Source: Maniola hyperantus
Taxonomy: Eukaryota; Arthropoda; Insecta; Lepidoptera; Nymphalidae
Reading direction: 5' to 3'
NCBI RefSeq assembly: GCF_902806685.2
Contig: NC_048538.1
Span: forward strand, 5,580,001-5,644,000
Length of the DNA: 64,000 bases
Made by a program: the position numbers and the translations under genes
Notes under the pieces: model-generated
Seen by the model: only the letters and a program-made list of their open reading frames with translations
Database searches by the model: none
What the model was told of the DNA's origin: nothing
Shown here: piece by piece, positions 39,289 to 48,197 of the stretch
How the letters are laid out: the number at the start of each line of letters is the position of its first letter
Numbering within the stretch: position 1 is the stretch's first letter

Positions 39289-42168
39289 ATGAAGACAATT
39301 ATACTTCTTTGCGCTTTGGCGACTATAGCTACGGCTGTACCGACGAACCATCACGAAACTCTTCAAGAACAAGAGCTTGCACTTGAGCATCTTCCTGCCA
39401 CTATACAACGAGAAAGAAAATCACCGCTTCATGATCACCATGCTGAAGGATGGTCAACCGAAGCTGGAACCGAAGATATACATACCCAGTCTACCTCTAA
39501 ATCAGGACCCAAGATAACTCCAATGGAAGGGAGAAGCCTTGGCTTTAAAAAACCAATAATTGTCAAAAAGAAAATCGGTTATCACCTCTATCGCGATTCC
39601 GATGAAGAAATGGCACATGCTGATCCCCATGAAAACTGCAGGGAGCAAGTTAAGGTGAAATTATGTGACGACGAACCTGGTTCACCAAAAAGTAAAGGAG
39701 ATTGCTTTGTATCGGAACGTTTAAATGAAGACATAACAGAGAAAGAAATAGAAAACAGTATCAAAACAGCAAAGGAAGCAGTCGAAAACCTGCAACGTGG
39801 TTTTCATAAAATGGAACATAATTCAGCAAAACTGGCAAAGACAGAGGACAAAGAGGTGGAAGACGATATGGCAGTACATCAACACATCGAAGCGGCGAGA
39901 AAGGCGTTAGAACATGTTCATCGAAGTTTTGGACATCTTGATGCATTGAATTTACAAGAAACTTCTCCTAAAACTGAAGATTTTCAATCAAAGTCATCTG
40001 ACGAAGAAAGACTAGCGCAATGGAAAGAAGCGATCGATAATATTCAGAAAAATTTTGAAATTGCCAGAAATATAGAAGATGCCTTCAAAACTGACTCTGA
40101 GCAAACAAACTTACAATCTACACAAATGGACGAATCATCAAAAACAAGAGAAAGTGAACATATGGAATCTAATCTTGACTCACAACATAAATCCGTTCCT
40201 GCCAGTTTAAACAAAGAGGAATTACTATTAGATAAATCAGATGCATTAATCAAGGAAAGAGAAAATTCTAATCTTGATATGTTTACGGCTCCAACAGAGC
40301 AAAAGGAATTGAAAGTTAAACTTCATAGTGATAGTTTAAGGAGTGAAAAAATTGCTGAAGAACCTTTGGGTGATCATGAAACTAAGACAGTAAATATAGA
40401 AAAAACAGATGAACACGTGCCAGCAATGAAAAATTCGGAAATTACGCTAATGTCTGATGGATCTTTAAAAACAGAAGGTGTCAAATCTGAAAATCCCCAA
40501 GAACTTGTTGACAATATTCATAACCATCGATCAAAGGCTACAAGTAATACTAACTTAGAAAAGGAAAATGTAGAAACTTTAGAAAGTCATACACATGACA
40601 CAAAGTTGAAAACGGAGAAAAATGCTTTCGTGGAGATTGAAGATGTGCCTCCGTTAACGAAAGATAAATCTGTTGATGACATGCAAAACTTAGTGAAATC
40701 GGCTCATTTTGACCAAACAACAAAACACAATGAACATGATATGCCAATGGAAGCCAGTCATGTTAGTACACAGCAAAGTCAAGTGGAGATGAAACATAGT
40801 GTCGACAATGAGTTGGAAAAATCTACTCATAAAGGAGACTCAATTGTGGCCAAAATGTCACTTACTGATGAACACCCAATAGATCAGTCACCGAAACTGA
40901 AATCAGTAACTGAAGTTAATGAACATCACAAAGATGTAGAAATGAAATCTACAAACAATAATCAAGAAGTTCATGAGCGCATGAGTGATGGAGAACCGAC
41001 ACCTATACAAGCTAATACAAAACACACTGAACCTACACCGATTAGAGAAACAGGATTTCATAATGGGCAGCAAAATTTTAATGACAATCTTATGAGACTC
41101 TACGAAGATGAAAATACACAGGAACACAAATCGAATGAAATGCACAAACTAAATGAATATCCAATCACTGATATGAGGATGACTGAAGATCAAAAACTTC
41201 ATGACTTTTTAATGCGTTGGGCAAATGAAAATCATCAAAGAGTTCAGGAATCACCAACATCGCTATCAGAAGACCTCACAGTGCCTACTAAAATGGGCGA
41301 GATTAATAATGGGCAACATTTTCATGATTTGCACCCGAGCATGCGTGTAAGTCAAAATCACAACTCAGAACATCACTTGAGTGAGAATCTTGAACAAGAT
41401 CCTGTATCAACCCATTGGGCTCACGAGAAGCAGCAAACCCCATTACAAGTAGCTAAAACTGTCACAGAATTTCACGAAACCATGAAATCGGATCAACGCC
41501 AGAATGTGCAAGACCAAGCATCTAATGATCATAACTCATTTGATCTTAGCCAGCTCTTAATGCGATTGGCCCAAGAGAAGCAACAAAATGACCATCTCAA
41601 AACTACACCCGAATTTCATAATGGACATTTACATGAAATGCCACAAAATAGATTCGCTAATCATTTAGCTAATGTTCATGATTTGTCTCAAGTTGGGCCA
41701 AGAATGCATGAGCATCTACATATTATGAAACATGCGATGGCATCGGATATGGATAGTTCAATGCAGCCAAGCATGCACATGAGTATGAGAGACTCTATTG
41801 GGAAACCTACTATGGAACATAACGATATTCACTGGAATCACCACCATCATGCCATGGCTAGGTATGGTTCAGGCTTACCTGTAACTAGTGGTAGTACCGG
41901 AGCAGTTGGTTTATTCCCTAATGCAAACTCAGGAGGCTGTGGCATTCCGTTGATGTTGAGCTGTTCTCCTAACGTTGTTTCTGGAACTTTGGCCAAAGCG
42001 CAGCCTCATCCTGGCACACTGACACCAGCTTATAGATCCGGCGATGACCTCATGTATTATATGAAGCGAGATGCTAAGGACACTGACGAATTACCAACGC
42101 TCAGGATCCAGAAGACGTCTTTACCTTTTGTTCACAAACCTGAATTGATTTTCGATAAAACACAATAA
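39289..42168 (+). CDS. Large vitelline-membrane/EP80-like secreted protein (959 aa)
   Basis: Single exon. The frame is open from 39091, but MKTIILLCALATIATAVP at 39289 is a perfect signal peptide and a TATA box lies just before it, so 39289 is taken as the start. Three related helical segments stand near the N-terminus (KTAKEAVENLQRGFHKM, HIEAARKALEHVHRSF, QWKEAIDNIQKNFEIA). A long acidic, His/Ser/Lys-rich region follows, then three '[DNS]-x-LMR-[LW]-x-x-E' repeats (NLMRLYEDEN, FLMRWANEN, LLMRLAQEK). The C-terminus has GLFPNANSGGCGIPLMLSC then SPNVV, with Cys884 and Cys892 in the same Cx7C motif as its neighbours. Silkmoths have a large VM protein of this kind (VMP90/EP80); the call is by motif, size and context. 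AATAAA lies at 42267. Confidence 0.85.
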   Translation: MKTIILLCALATIATAVPTNHHETLQEQELALEHLPATIQRERKSPLHDHHAEGWSTEAGTEDIHTQSTSKSGPKITPMEGRSLGFKKPIIVKKKIGYHLYRDSDEEMAHADPHENCREQVKVKLCDDEPGSPKSKGDCFVSERLNEDITEKEIENSIKTAKEAVENLQRGFHKMEHNSAKLAKTEDKEVEDDMAVHQHIEAARKALEHVHRSFGHLDALNLQETSPKTEDFQSKSSDEERLAQWKEAIDNIQKNFEIARNIEDAFKTDSEQTNLQSTQMDESSKTRESEHMESNLDSQHKSVPASLNKEELLLDKSDALIKERENSNLDMFTAPTEQKELKVKLHSDSLRSEKIAEEPLGDHETKTVNIEKTDEHVPAMKNSEITLMSDGSLKTEGVKSENPQELVDNIHNHRSKATSNTNLEKENVETLESHTHDTKLKTEKNAFVEIEDVPPLTKDKSVDDMQNLVKSAHFDQTTKHNEHDMPMEASHVSTQQSQVEMKHSVDNELEKSTHKGDSIVAKMSLTDEHPIDQSPKLKSVTEVNEHHKDVEMKSTNNNQEVHERMSDGEPTPIQANTKHTEPTPIRETGFHNGQQNFNDNLMRLYEDENTQEHKSNEMHKLNEYPITDMRMTEDQKLHDFLMRWANENHQRVQESPTSLSEDLTVPTKMGEINNGQHFHDLHPSMRVSQNHNSEHHLSENLEQDPVSTHWAHEKQQTPLQVAKTVTEFHETMKSDQRQNVQDQASNDHNSFDLSQLLMRLAQEKQQNDHLKTTPEFHNGHLHEMPQNRFANHLANVHDLSQVGPRMHEHLHIMKHAMASDMDSSMQPSMHMSMRDSIGKPTMEHNDIHWNHHHHAMARYGSGLPVTSGSTGAVGLFPNANSGGCGIPLMLSCSPNVVSGTLAKAQPHPGTLTPAYRSGDDLMYYMKRDAKDTDELPTLRIQKTSLPFVHKPELIFDKTQ

Positions 42169-42841
42169 CGATATTAATATTAATAGATCTGTTATTCAGA
42201 ACGACAATTTAGCAAAGTAATATTCTTTATGTAATTAAGATATGTACTATACATCACAAAAGTCTTAATAAAGCAAAGTGTAAACTTCCAGTTTTTTTTT
42301 CAATCTTATTATTTTAGATTTAAAAAGGGATAGATATTAAAAAAACTTAAATGTAAATTAAAAATAAAATAAAACAACATTAATTTAAAACTAAAATAAA
42401 TTAAATTAAATGCAAATAAAATATCAACTTCCAGTTGGTATTTTCCAGTGGTATTTTCTCAACTTTTTAAATTTAGAAAACGTCAAAAGCAGAAATCTAC
42501 TATACTTTTGTTCAAGGATTTCTCTGGTATAGGGTTTGTGACGTGAAAGAAACGGTTTGGTCTTCGATTAATTAATTACCATTGTAACTGAAAACTGCAG
42601 ATTCATACGTAAGGAACTGGGAACATAGGTCAAAGAACCGATAGCTTTAGCATTCTCTGATATAATTTTATAATTTATGATAAAATGGACTTTATTTATT
42701 TTTTGTGCTAAGTATTACGTGTAATACGAGACGGAAAAATAATATTGTATGAATGCGAAATTTGATCATAGGTAATACCTACTTAGTGACTAAAACGAAG
42801 TTTTGATGAACAATTAAGTAGTTATAGTCAAACTACTAGCC
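42169..42841. other. Spacer upstream of the 42842 gene
   Basis: AT-rich, no transposon recognised. No TATA box at the usual distance from the 42842 ATG, unlike the other cluster genes. Confidence 0.5.
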
Positions 42842-43735
42842 ATGGCGCACTACTCCGTTTTATTTCTTTGCATATTATTAGTTCCACTGCATAGTTCCTT
42901 AGCCAGTCAAAATCAACACATCGGAAAGCCTGGAACTGCAATAATAGAGGCAGTTCCCACCGATGATACAGTAACCAGTGACGAAAGAGGAGACCAGGGT
43001 TCAGTACAAGATTCCTCGGAAGCATGTCCAGTAAGTGAGAACTTTGTGGAGAATCCAACTTCAGAAAATCAACTTTCATCGGAATTTACTTCACTGAATC
43101 ATCAAGTACCTAACCCGGACCCCTATCTCCGTGCAACTCTCAATAAAGGCCATTACTATCCGTATAGTACCTATAATGCTTATAAAAATATGTATCAAGT
43201 CGACCCGGTAAATGATTCGCGCAGGGGAAGGGGTTTAAATTACAATGATGTTTGGTACCCTTACACGAACCCAAGCTTTTATGCATCCGTACCATATTCT
43301 AATATTCCTCCAGTGAAGACTCTAGCGCCAGTGTATGCAAGACTTTATGGAAAGTCATGGCCAATCGAACAGGAATGGTACCCAAGTCAGATTCGGCGTC
43401 AAAGGAAGCTTCATGATGACGACGATTTATTGAAACAGCTCGAATATGACTCTATTATGAAGAATATTTTACCAACGATGTCTATTCCTTTGCCGCGCGA
43501 TGCGGTCCTACAGTCTGCAAAAGTTCCATATTCATATGCCGCTTTTCCATATGGATCAAGTGATTGTGCTTTACCAATTCTTCTAGGCTGCACACCGAAA
43601 ATTACGTATGGATACATGAAAAATCAGAATTTAGCTCCGGTTCCATACGACCATGCATATAGAAATTTATTGGAAAATAATAAGGTTCACGACCATGTTG
43701 ATATTGGTGATGATAAAGTAGCCGAAAAACATTAA
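42842..43735 (+). CDS. Vitelline-membrane-like secreted protein (297 aa)
   Basis: Single exon. It starts MAHYSVLFLCILLVPLHSS, a signal peptide of about 21 residues. The body is rich in Tyr, Pro and Asn (HYYPYSTYNAYKNMY, YPYTNPSFYASVPYSN). RRQR at 185-188 followed by Lys is a furin-type site. The motif AAFPYGSSDCALPILLGC then TPKI places Cys242 and Cys250 seven apart. It is the third intact member of the local family, about as far from the C-terminus as in the 33014 protein. AATAAA lies at 43772. No TATA box is visible at 50-60 bp, so a start site further away or a TATA-less promoter is likely. Confidence 0.85.
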   Translation: MAHYSVLFLCILLVPLHSSLASQNQHIGKPGTAIIEAVPTDDTVTSDERGDQGSVQDSSEACPVSENFVENPTSENQLSSEFTSLNHQVPNPDPYLRATLNKGHYYPYSTYNAYKNMYQVDPVNDSRRGRGLNYNDVWYPYTNPSFYASVPYSNIPPVKTLAPVYARLYGKSWPIEQEWYPSQIRRQRKLHDDDDLLKQLEYDSIMKNILPTMSIPLPRDAVLQSAKVPYSYAAFPYGSSDCALPILLGCTPKITYGYMKNQNLAPVPYDHAYRNLLENNKVHDHVDIGDDKVAEKH

Positions 43736-44378
43736 ATGTGTAATTTGTATTTCTTTTTAACACCACGTGGCAATAAATATATAAACATATTTGTTAATGG
43801 TTTTTTTATTTATTACAATTTTTTATAAAGAAACCGAAAATATTTTCATAAACAAAAGTTCTATGTACTATGCGTGTCATATTTTAGCTAGTGTAATGTT
43901 TCATATCAAATATTATTCATAACCGACTTCTGACTCCGATATCGGCACTTTTCAGGCTCATAAATACCTGACGCATTCGTACAAAATAATGAGTAATTTG
44001 ACTAATTAATTAATTTTTAGACAAAAATCTAATCAAAATCTGAGCAATCAAAATAGTATATTATTTAATATATTATGTTAAATAATTATCAGATGTAATA
44101 CAACGGAAATTCTTTACTGGTCATAGTTTCATCGCATTAAATGCGATCACCTCCATTGATATAGGTACATAAAGACGTAATGTTGCAAATTTTCAGATAA
44201 AGACGAATGCCCTCCTGGACAAATTATGGGAGCAAATTTGCAGTGTATAACGCAACGTCGCACTACTGTATACAATGAGTCATTATGGCAATACTATGGT
44301 GATTAAAGGTATTGAATTGAAATAAGAATTTATCATGATAAATTCACTTCAAAAGTCAAATAAAAGATTTTTATTAAA

Positions 44379-44467
44379 CTGCGGGCAAGCGTAGGTGACG
44401 TGCGGGTGAGCGGGCCGTCCCCCCGCCTCAAACCTCGTTTGCTATCTTGACCTGTCGCGTACTATAG
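44379..44467. mobile_element. GC-rich foldback MITE, half copy
   Basis: CTGCGGGCAAGCGTAGGTG to CTTGACCTGTCGCGTACTAT. Only the right part of the family is present. Confidence 0.6.
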
Positions 44468-44503
44468 GTACGAACTATTTACACACAACTTTATAGATAT
44501 AAG

Positions 44504-44838
44504 CCGCCGTGATAGCCTAGTGTTTAGGACATCCGGCTCCTGTTCGGGAGGGCGGAGGTTCGATTCCGGGCATGCAACTCTAACTTTTCGGAGAAATGTG
44601 CGCGCGGAGAAATTAATTGTCACTAGCTTTAACGGTGAAGAAAAACATAGCGAGGAAACCTGCATACCTGAGAGTTCCCCATAAAGTTCTCAAAAGTATG
44701 TGAAGTCTGCCAATCCGCAATTGGCCAGCGGCAGCGTGGTAGACTATGGCCAAACTCTTCTCATATTGAGAGGAGACCCGTGCTCTGTAGTGAGCTGGCG
44801 ATGGGTCGCTCATGATGATGATGATGATGATGGTGATA
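44504..44838 (+). mobile_element. tRNA-derived SINE, full length
   Basis: Head: GCCGTGATAGCCTAGTG...GGAGGTTCGATTCCGGGC. Body as in the 37369 copy. It ends in ATGATGATGATGATGATG (44812-44832). Confidence 0.9.
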
Positions 44839-45095
44839 ATATAGATACATACACCTATCTACACGTACACTGTACAGTGCAAACTGTTCATGGGAATACT
44901 TCTTGCGTCATACAATATGACGCAACGGGATGTGATACCGTTGAGTTGATGAGTTGAGACCATAATATTATGGAGTACATTATCATCAGACATCAGCCCA
45001 TCACCGGTCCACTACTGAGAACGAGTCTCCTCTCAGAATGAGAAGCCTAGTAGGTACATGATACTTCAAAAATTTGCAGCAACCGCCCGTAGGTA

Positions 45096-45259
45096 TAGTC
45101 CGCGACAGGTCGAGATGTCAATCGTGGTATGAGGCGGGGGAACGCCCCGCACACCCGCACGTCACCCGCGCTCGCCCGCACCGGGCTAGCGCGGGGACTG
45201 TGCCAGTGTGTGGGGCGTTCCCTCCCCGGTTGCCATCTCGACCTGTCGCGTACTATAGG
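45096..45259. mobile_element. GC-rich foldback MITE, best copy
   Basis: TATAGTCCGCGACAGGTCGA and TCGACCTGTCGCGTACTATA are inverted. The inner part has GGGGGAACGCCCCGCACACC and its mirror GTGTGTGGGGCGTTCCC. About 165 bp and very GC-rich. It produces false ORFs on both strands (45047-45403). Confidence 0.85.
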
Positions 45260-45466
45260 TACAGCTACACAATAGAACTTTCCAATCCAATCCATCAGTC
45301 TGTATGCGTCCACTGCTGGACAGAGAACTGTGCAAAAGCGCGCTACCACATAGGTACGGTCCTCCGCCTTCCTCATCCACCCGCTTCCCACCACCTTCTT
45401 TAGGTCATCGGTCCAGCGGGCTGGAGGTCGTCCTATACTGCGCTTACAAATACATAGTACGTGGTC

Positions 45467-45858
45467 TTTTTAGGATTCCGTACCTCAAAAGCCAAAAAAG
45501 GAACCCTTATTAATTAGATCACTTTGTTGTTGTCTATCTGTCTCTCTGTCCGTCATCAGTCTGTCTGTCTGTCTGTCAGCCTGCCTGTCTGTCTGTCTAT
45601 CTGTTTGTCTCTCTGTCATGTCTGTCCAGAAACCTATGGGGTACTTCCCGTTGACATAGCATGATTGAAGAATTTGGCAGGTAGGTAGGTCTTATGGCAC
45701 ACTTAAGGGCATAAATCCGAAAACCGTGAATTTGTGGTTACATCACAAAAAAAAAATGTGTTCACGAACAAATATAGTATAAGTATAAGTTTCAACTTTC
45801 AAACAAAATTAATAAACCCTCGGTACGCGAGTCTGACTCGCGCTTGGCCGGTTTTTTT
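45467..45858 (-). mobile_element. 'GGTTCCGTA' family copy with expanded CTGT tract
   Basis: TTTTTAGGATTCCGTACCTC to CGCGCTTGGCCGGTTTTTTT. The microsatellite (CTGT and related, 45535-45625) is unusually long. Confidence 0.8.
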
Positions 45859-46307
45859 AAATTTGCATGGTGGCCATTTTGAAATCTTCAATAATAATAG
45901 CACTCAATGAAAATTTCAAATCTCTACTGTTACGGTTCACGAGATACAGCCCGCTGACAGACGGATTGACGAACGGAGGGATAGACAGACGGACAACGGA
46001 AGGTCAGTAGTAGGGTCCCGTTGGCACCTTTCGATTAGGGACCCTAAAGAACATATAAGTGAATTTGTACAGTCAGTGTATCCATGTATTTGCGGAATAT
46101 TGTAGCTCTAGTAATATAACAGCTCTCTGCGTGATACAAAGAGACTGTTTGGCCCCAGGACTCAAGTAAACAAACTACACGTGACGTGGGCCACGCAGCT
46201 GGTGATAAAGGTATACGCAGTACGTACCATCATATATTTAAAAACCGCGAACGATCCTTATCAGTAAACAAATTGTACTATCGATAGGAAGACGTTATCT
46301 ATACAGC

Positions 46308-46315
46308 TATTTATA
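46308..46315 (+). promoter_or_regulatory. TATA-like box of the small-peptide gene
   Basis: TATTTATA 45 bp before the ATG. Nearby GATA-type words are CTTATCAG (46257), TATCGATA (46278) and GTTATCT (46295). Confidence 0.55.
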
Positions 46316-46352
46316 CCAACCAGTACACACAAGTTAGCCAAGTACATAAATC

Positions 46353-47314
46353 ATGAAACTTTTAGTGATCATCCTTTTGATATTTGTGGCGATTTGCCAA
46401 GCGAGACACCTGCACCCCGGGCACTTTGATCGGGACGAAATGTCAATTGTAAGTATAACCTTGCATTTTTAAGCAGAACTTTAAATTACTTAAATTAAAG
46501 TTAAGTTTTTCTAAGTTACAGTTTAGAATTAAAATAATATGTTGTAGTGTAGCTGAGAGGAGACTCGTGCTCTGGGTTATGGGCTGATTACACCTACCGA
46601 GTAGTGAAGCGAGACAGTAAAATGTCATTCGGCCGAGACAGTGCTGTGGTGGCCGTTTATACATATTTCGAAATTGCGCCGAGGACTCGTAATGGTACGA
46701 TTACACCTACCGAGTAGTGAAGCGAGACAGTAAAATGTCACTCGGCTGAGACAGTGCTGTGGCTGAGAAATTGTGGCGAAATTGCACTCGTTAAAGTGTT
46801 TATACCAACCGAGTACTCGGCCGAGGACACTGACTCGCCACTGTACTCGTTAGGTGTAATTGTACCATTACCGGCGATTGGTTGATCATGATGATGATGA
46901 TGATGAATGTAGCTATAGGTAAACAATTCACTTGAAACCATTCATATTTACAACTCAAGTGCACTCATAACTTTACAAGACACGTGTAAAAGAAAGGACA
47001 ACGCGTAGGTTACAAGTAGCTACATAGTTGCAGCCGGAAAACTCAGGAACCCTTATACTTGCACTTGGCCGGTTTTTTTTTAGATTATCTAAGACCTTGG
47101 TGTATTATAATCTCTCTGTGCAATACCAACTCTTCTAATAAATTATGAAATTCTTCTAATTACGAAACTTTTTTATTTTCAGGATATTTTTCGTAATCGG
47201 AAGCAGTCTCGATTTGTTCCCCCGAACAACGAAATATTCTTTCAATCTCTTGAACCCTGTGAGGACGGATTCCAAAGGGACGTATTGGGAATATGCAGGG
47301 AGGTTTGGGATTAA
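46353..47314 (+). CDS. Small secreted peptide, 75 aa, two exons
   Basis: Exon 1 is 46353-46448 (donor GTAAGT) and exon 2 is 47183-47314 (acceptor TTTTATTTTCAG); the phase is 0. MKLLVIILLIFVAICQA is a signal peptide, leaving about 58 residues that begin RHLHPGHFDRDEMS. A basic segment (FRNRKQSRF) contains possible cleavage sites. The end, EPCEDGFQRDVLGICREVWD, has the only two cysteines, ten residues apart, enough for one disulphide loop. Such an end recalls several short insect secreted peptides with 'C..G..RD..G.CR..W', but I cannot name a family. Gene structure and signal peptide are convincing; the function is unknown. A candidate AATAAA is at 47762. Confidence 0.75.
46587..46870. mobile_element. 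Tandem MITE pair inserted in a SINE remnant (intron of the small-peptide gene)
   Basis: The intact unit (46690-46870) has ends TAATGGTACGATTACACC and GGTGTAATTGTACCATTA. A truncated unit with the same ATTACACCTACCGAGTAGTG start precedes it (46587-46689). SINE pieces flank the pair: GAGAGGAGACTCGTGCTC on the left, CCGGCGATTGGTTGATCATG and a GAT tail on the right. Confidence 0.7.
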
Positions 47315-48197
47315 GTGCTAGTTTTAACTTCCTGCTTCGGAATAAGTATGCATAAAAAGGATCTTCGTTTTCGGTTGTAGTAGAAAAAGAACCAATGCCA
47401 AATATATAACTGAGGCGTATACCTACAAAATGAGATTTTAATTTTACAAGTGCTTTTCGAATAGGTCCATAAATATCTATGGAGTATGGTATGGACCGAA
47501 TTTTTCAATCGCTTGAAGAAAAAATGATGTTTTAATACTTTATTTTTAAATAGAAAAATTTCACAAAATTATTTCTTTGATTCAATTAGGTACCTATTAG
47601 ATACTATTGACAGCCCTTATTTGAAAAAGTTATATTACTCATTAGAAAAGCTACTTCAAAGTGGCATGGCAAAAATGAAATTGCGTAGAGGTTGTACACA
47701 AAAATTTAATAACAATGATTTATTTTACACATTTTACAAGATTAGATAAGTAACTTATAAAAATAAACTCATTTTTAAGTACACTGAATTGTATTTGTCA
47801 TAGCGACAAAAATAATTGGCGAATTTGCGACTATTTTATATTTTCTGGCGGGGCCTCTCGATGGCCAAGCCGTTCTTCGAAATGCTTGACAAATGACAAG
47901 CCAAGCAAGCTAGCCCAATGCCCCGTCTATACATTACGCTCGTGTCGGTATCTTGACCACAGGCCGTGTGGCACGACATTAGAAATTGCGTAAACTTCTA
48001 AGTAGGTCGTTTACGAGGACATCATAGCTCTAGTTTCTATCCTGATATTATGACCAAAATGACATCATAATATGAGACGTTGTCTATTGAAAAAATATAT
48101 AGGTAGTGCCTAGTGGTTTCAGAGAAACGTCGGTGTAAGAAAACGCTTCTTCATGGCAGCTGTATAAATTCTAATTGACTGAGCTTAGGATTGCGTC
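47315..48197. other. Shared 3' region of the small-peptide gene and the Kelch gene
   Basis: The two genes converge here. AATAAA on the minus strand at 47719-47724, about 475 bp past the Kelch stop, is its likely poly(A) signal. No transposon was recognised. Confidence 0.5.

Larger units (their letters stand above)
43736..46352. other. Repeat-rich spacer before the small-peptide gene
   Basis: 43780-44378 is AT-rich with nothing recognisable. It is followed by a GC-rich MITE fragment (44379-44467), a SINE (44504-44838), a SINE scrap (44988-45053), a GC-rich MITE (45096-45259), a 'GGTTCCGTA' copy (45467-45858) and a related repeat (45860-46047, ending GGGACCCTAAAG). 46240-46352 is the promoter of the next gene. 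Confidence 0.6.

Noticed and set aside
45047..45513. ORFs of 64-115 codons on both strands
   Set aside because: They come from a GC-rich foldback MITE, which has few stops in any frame.
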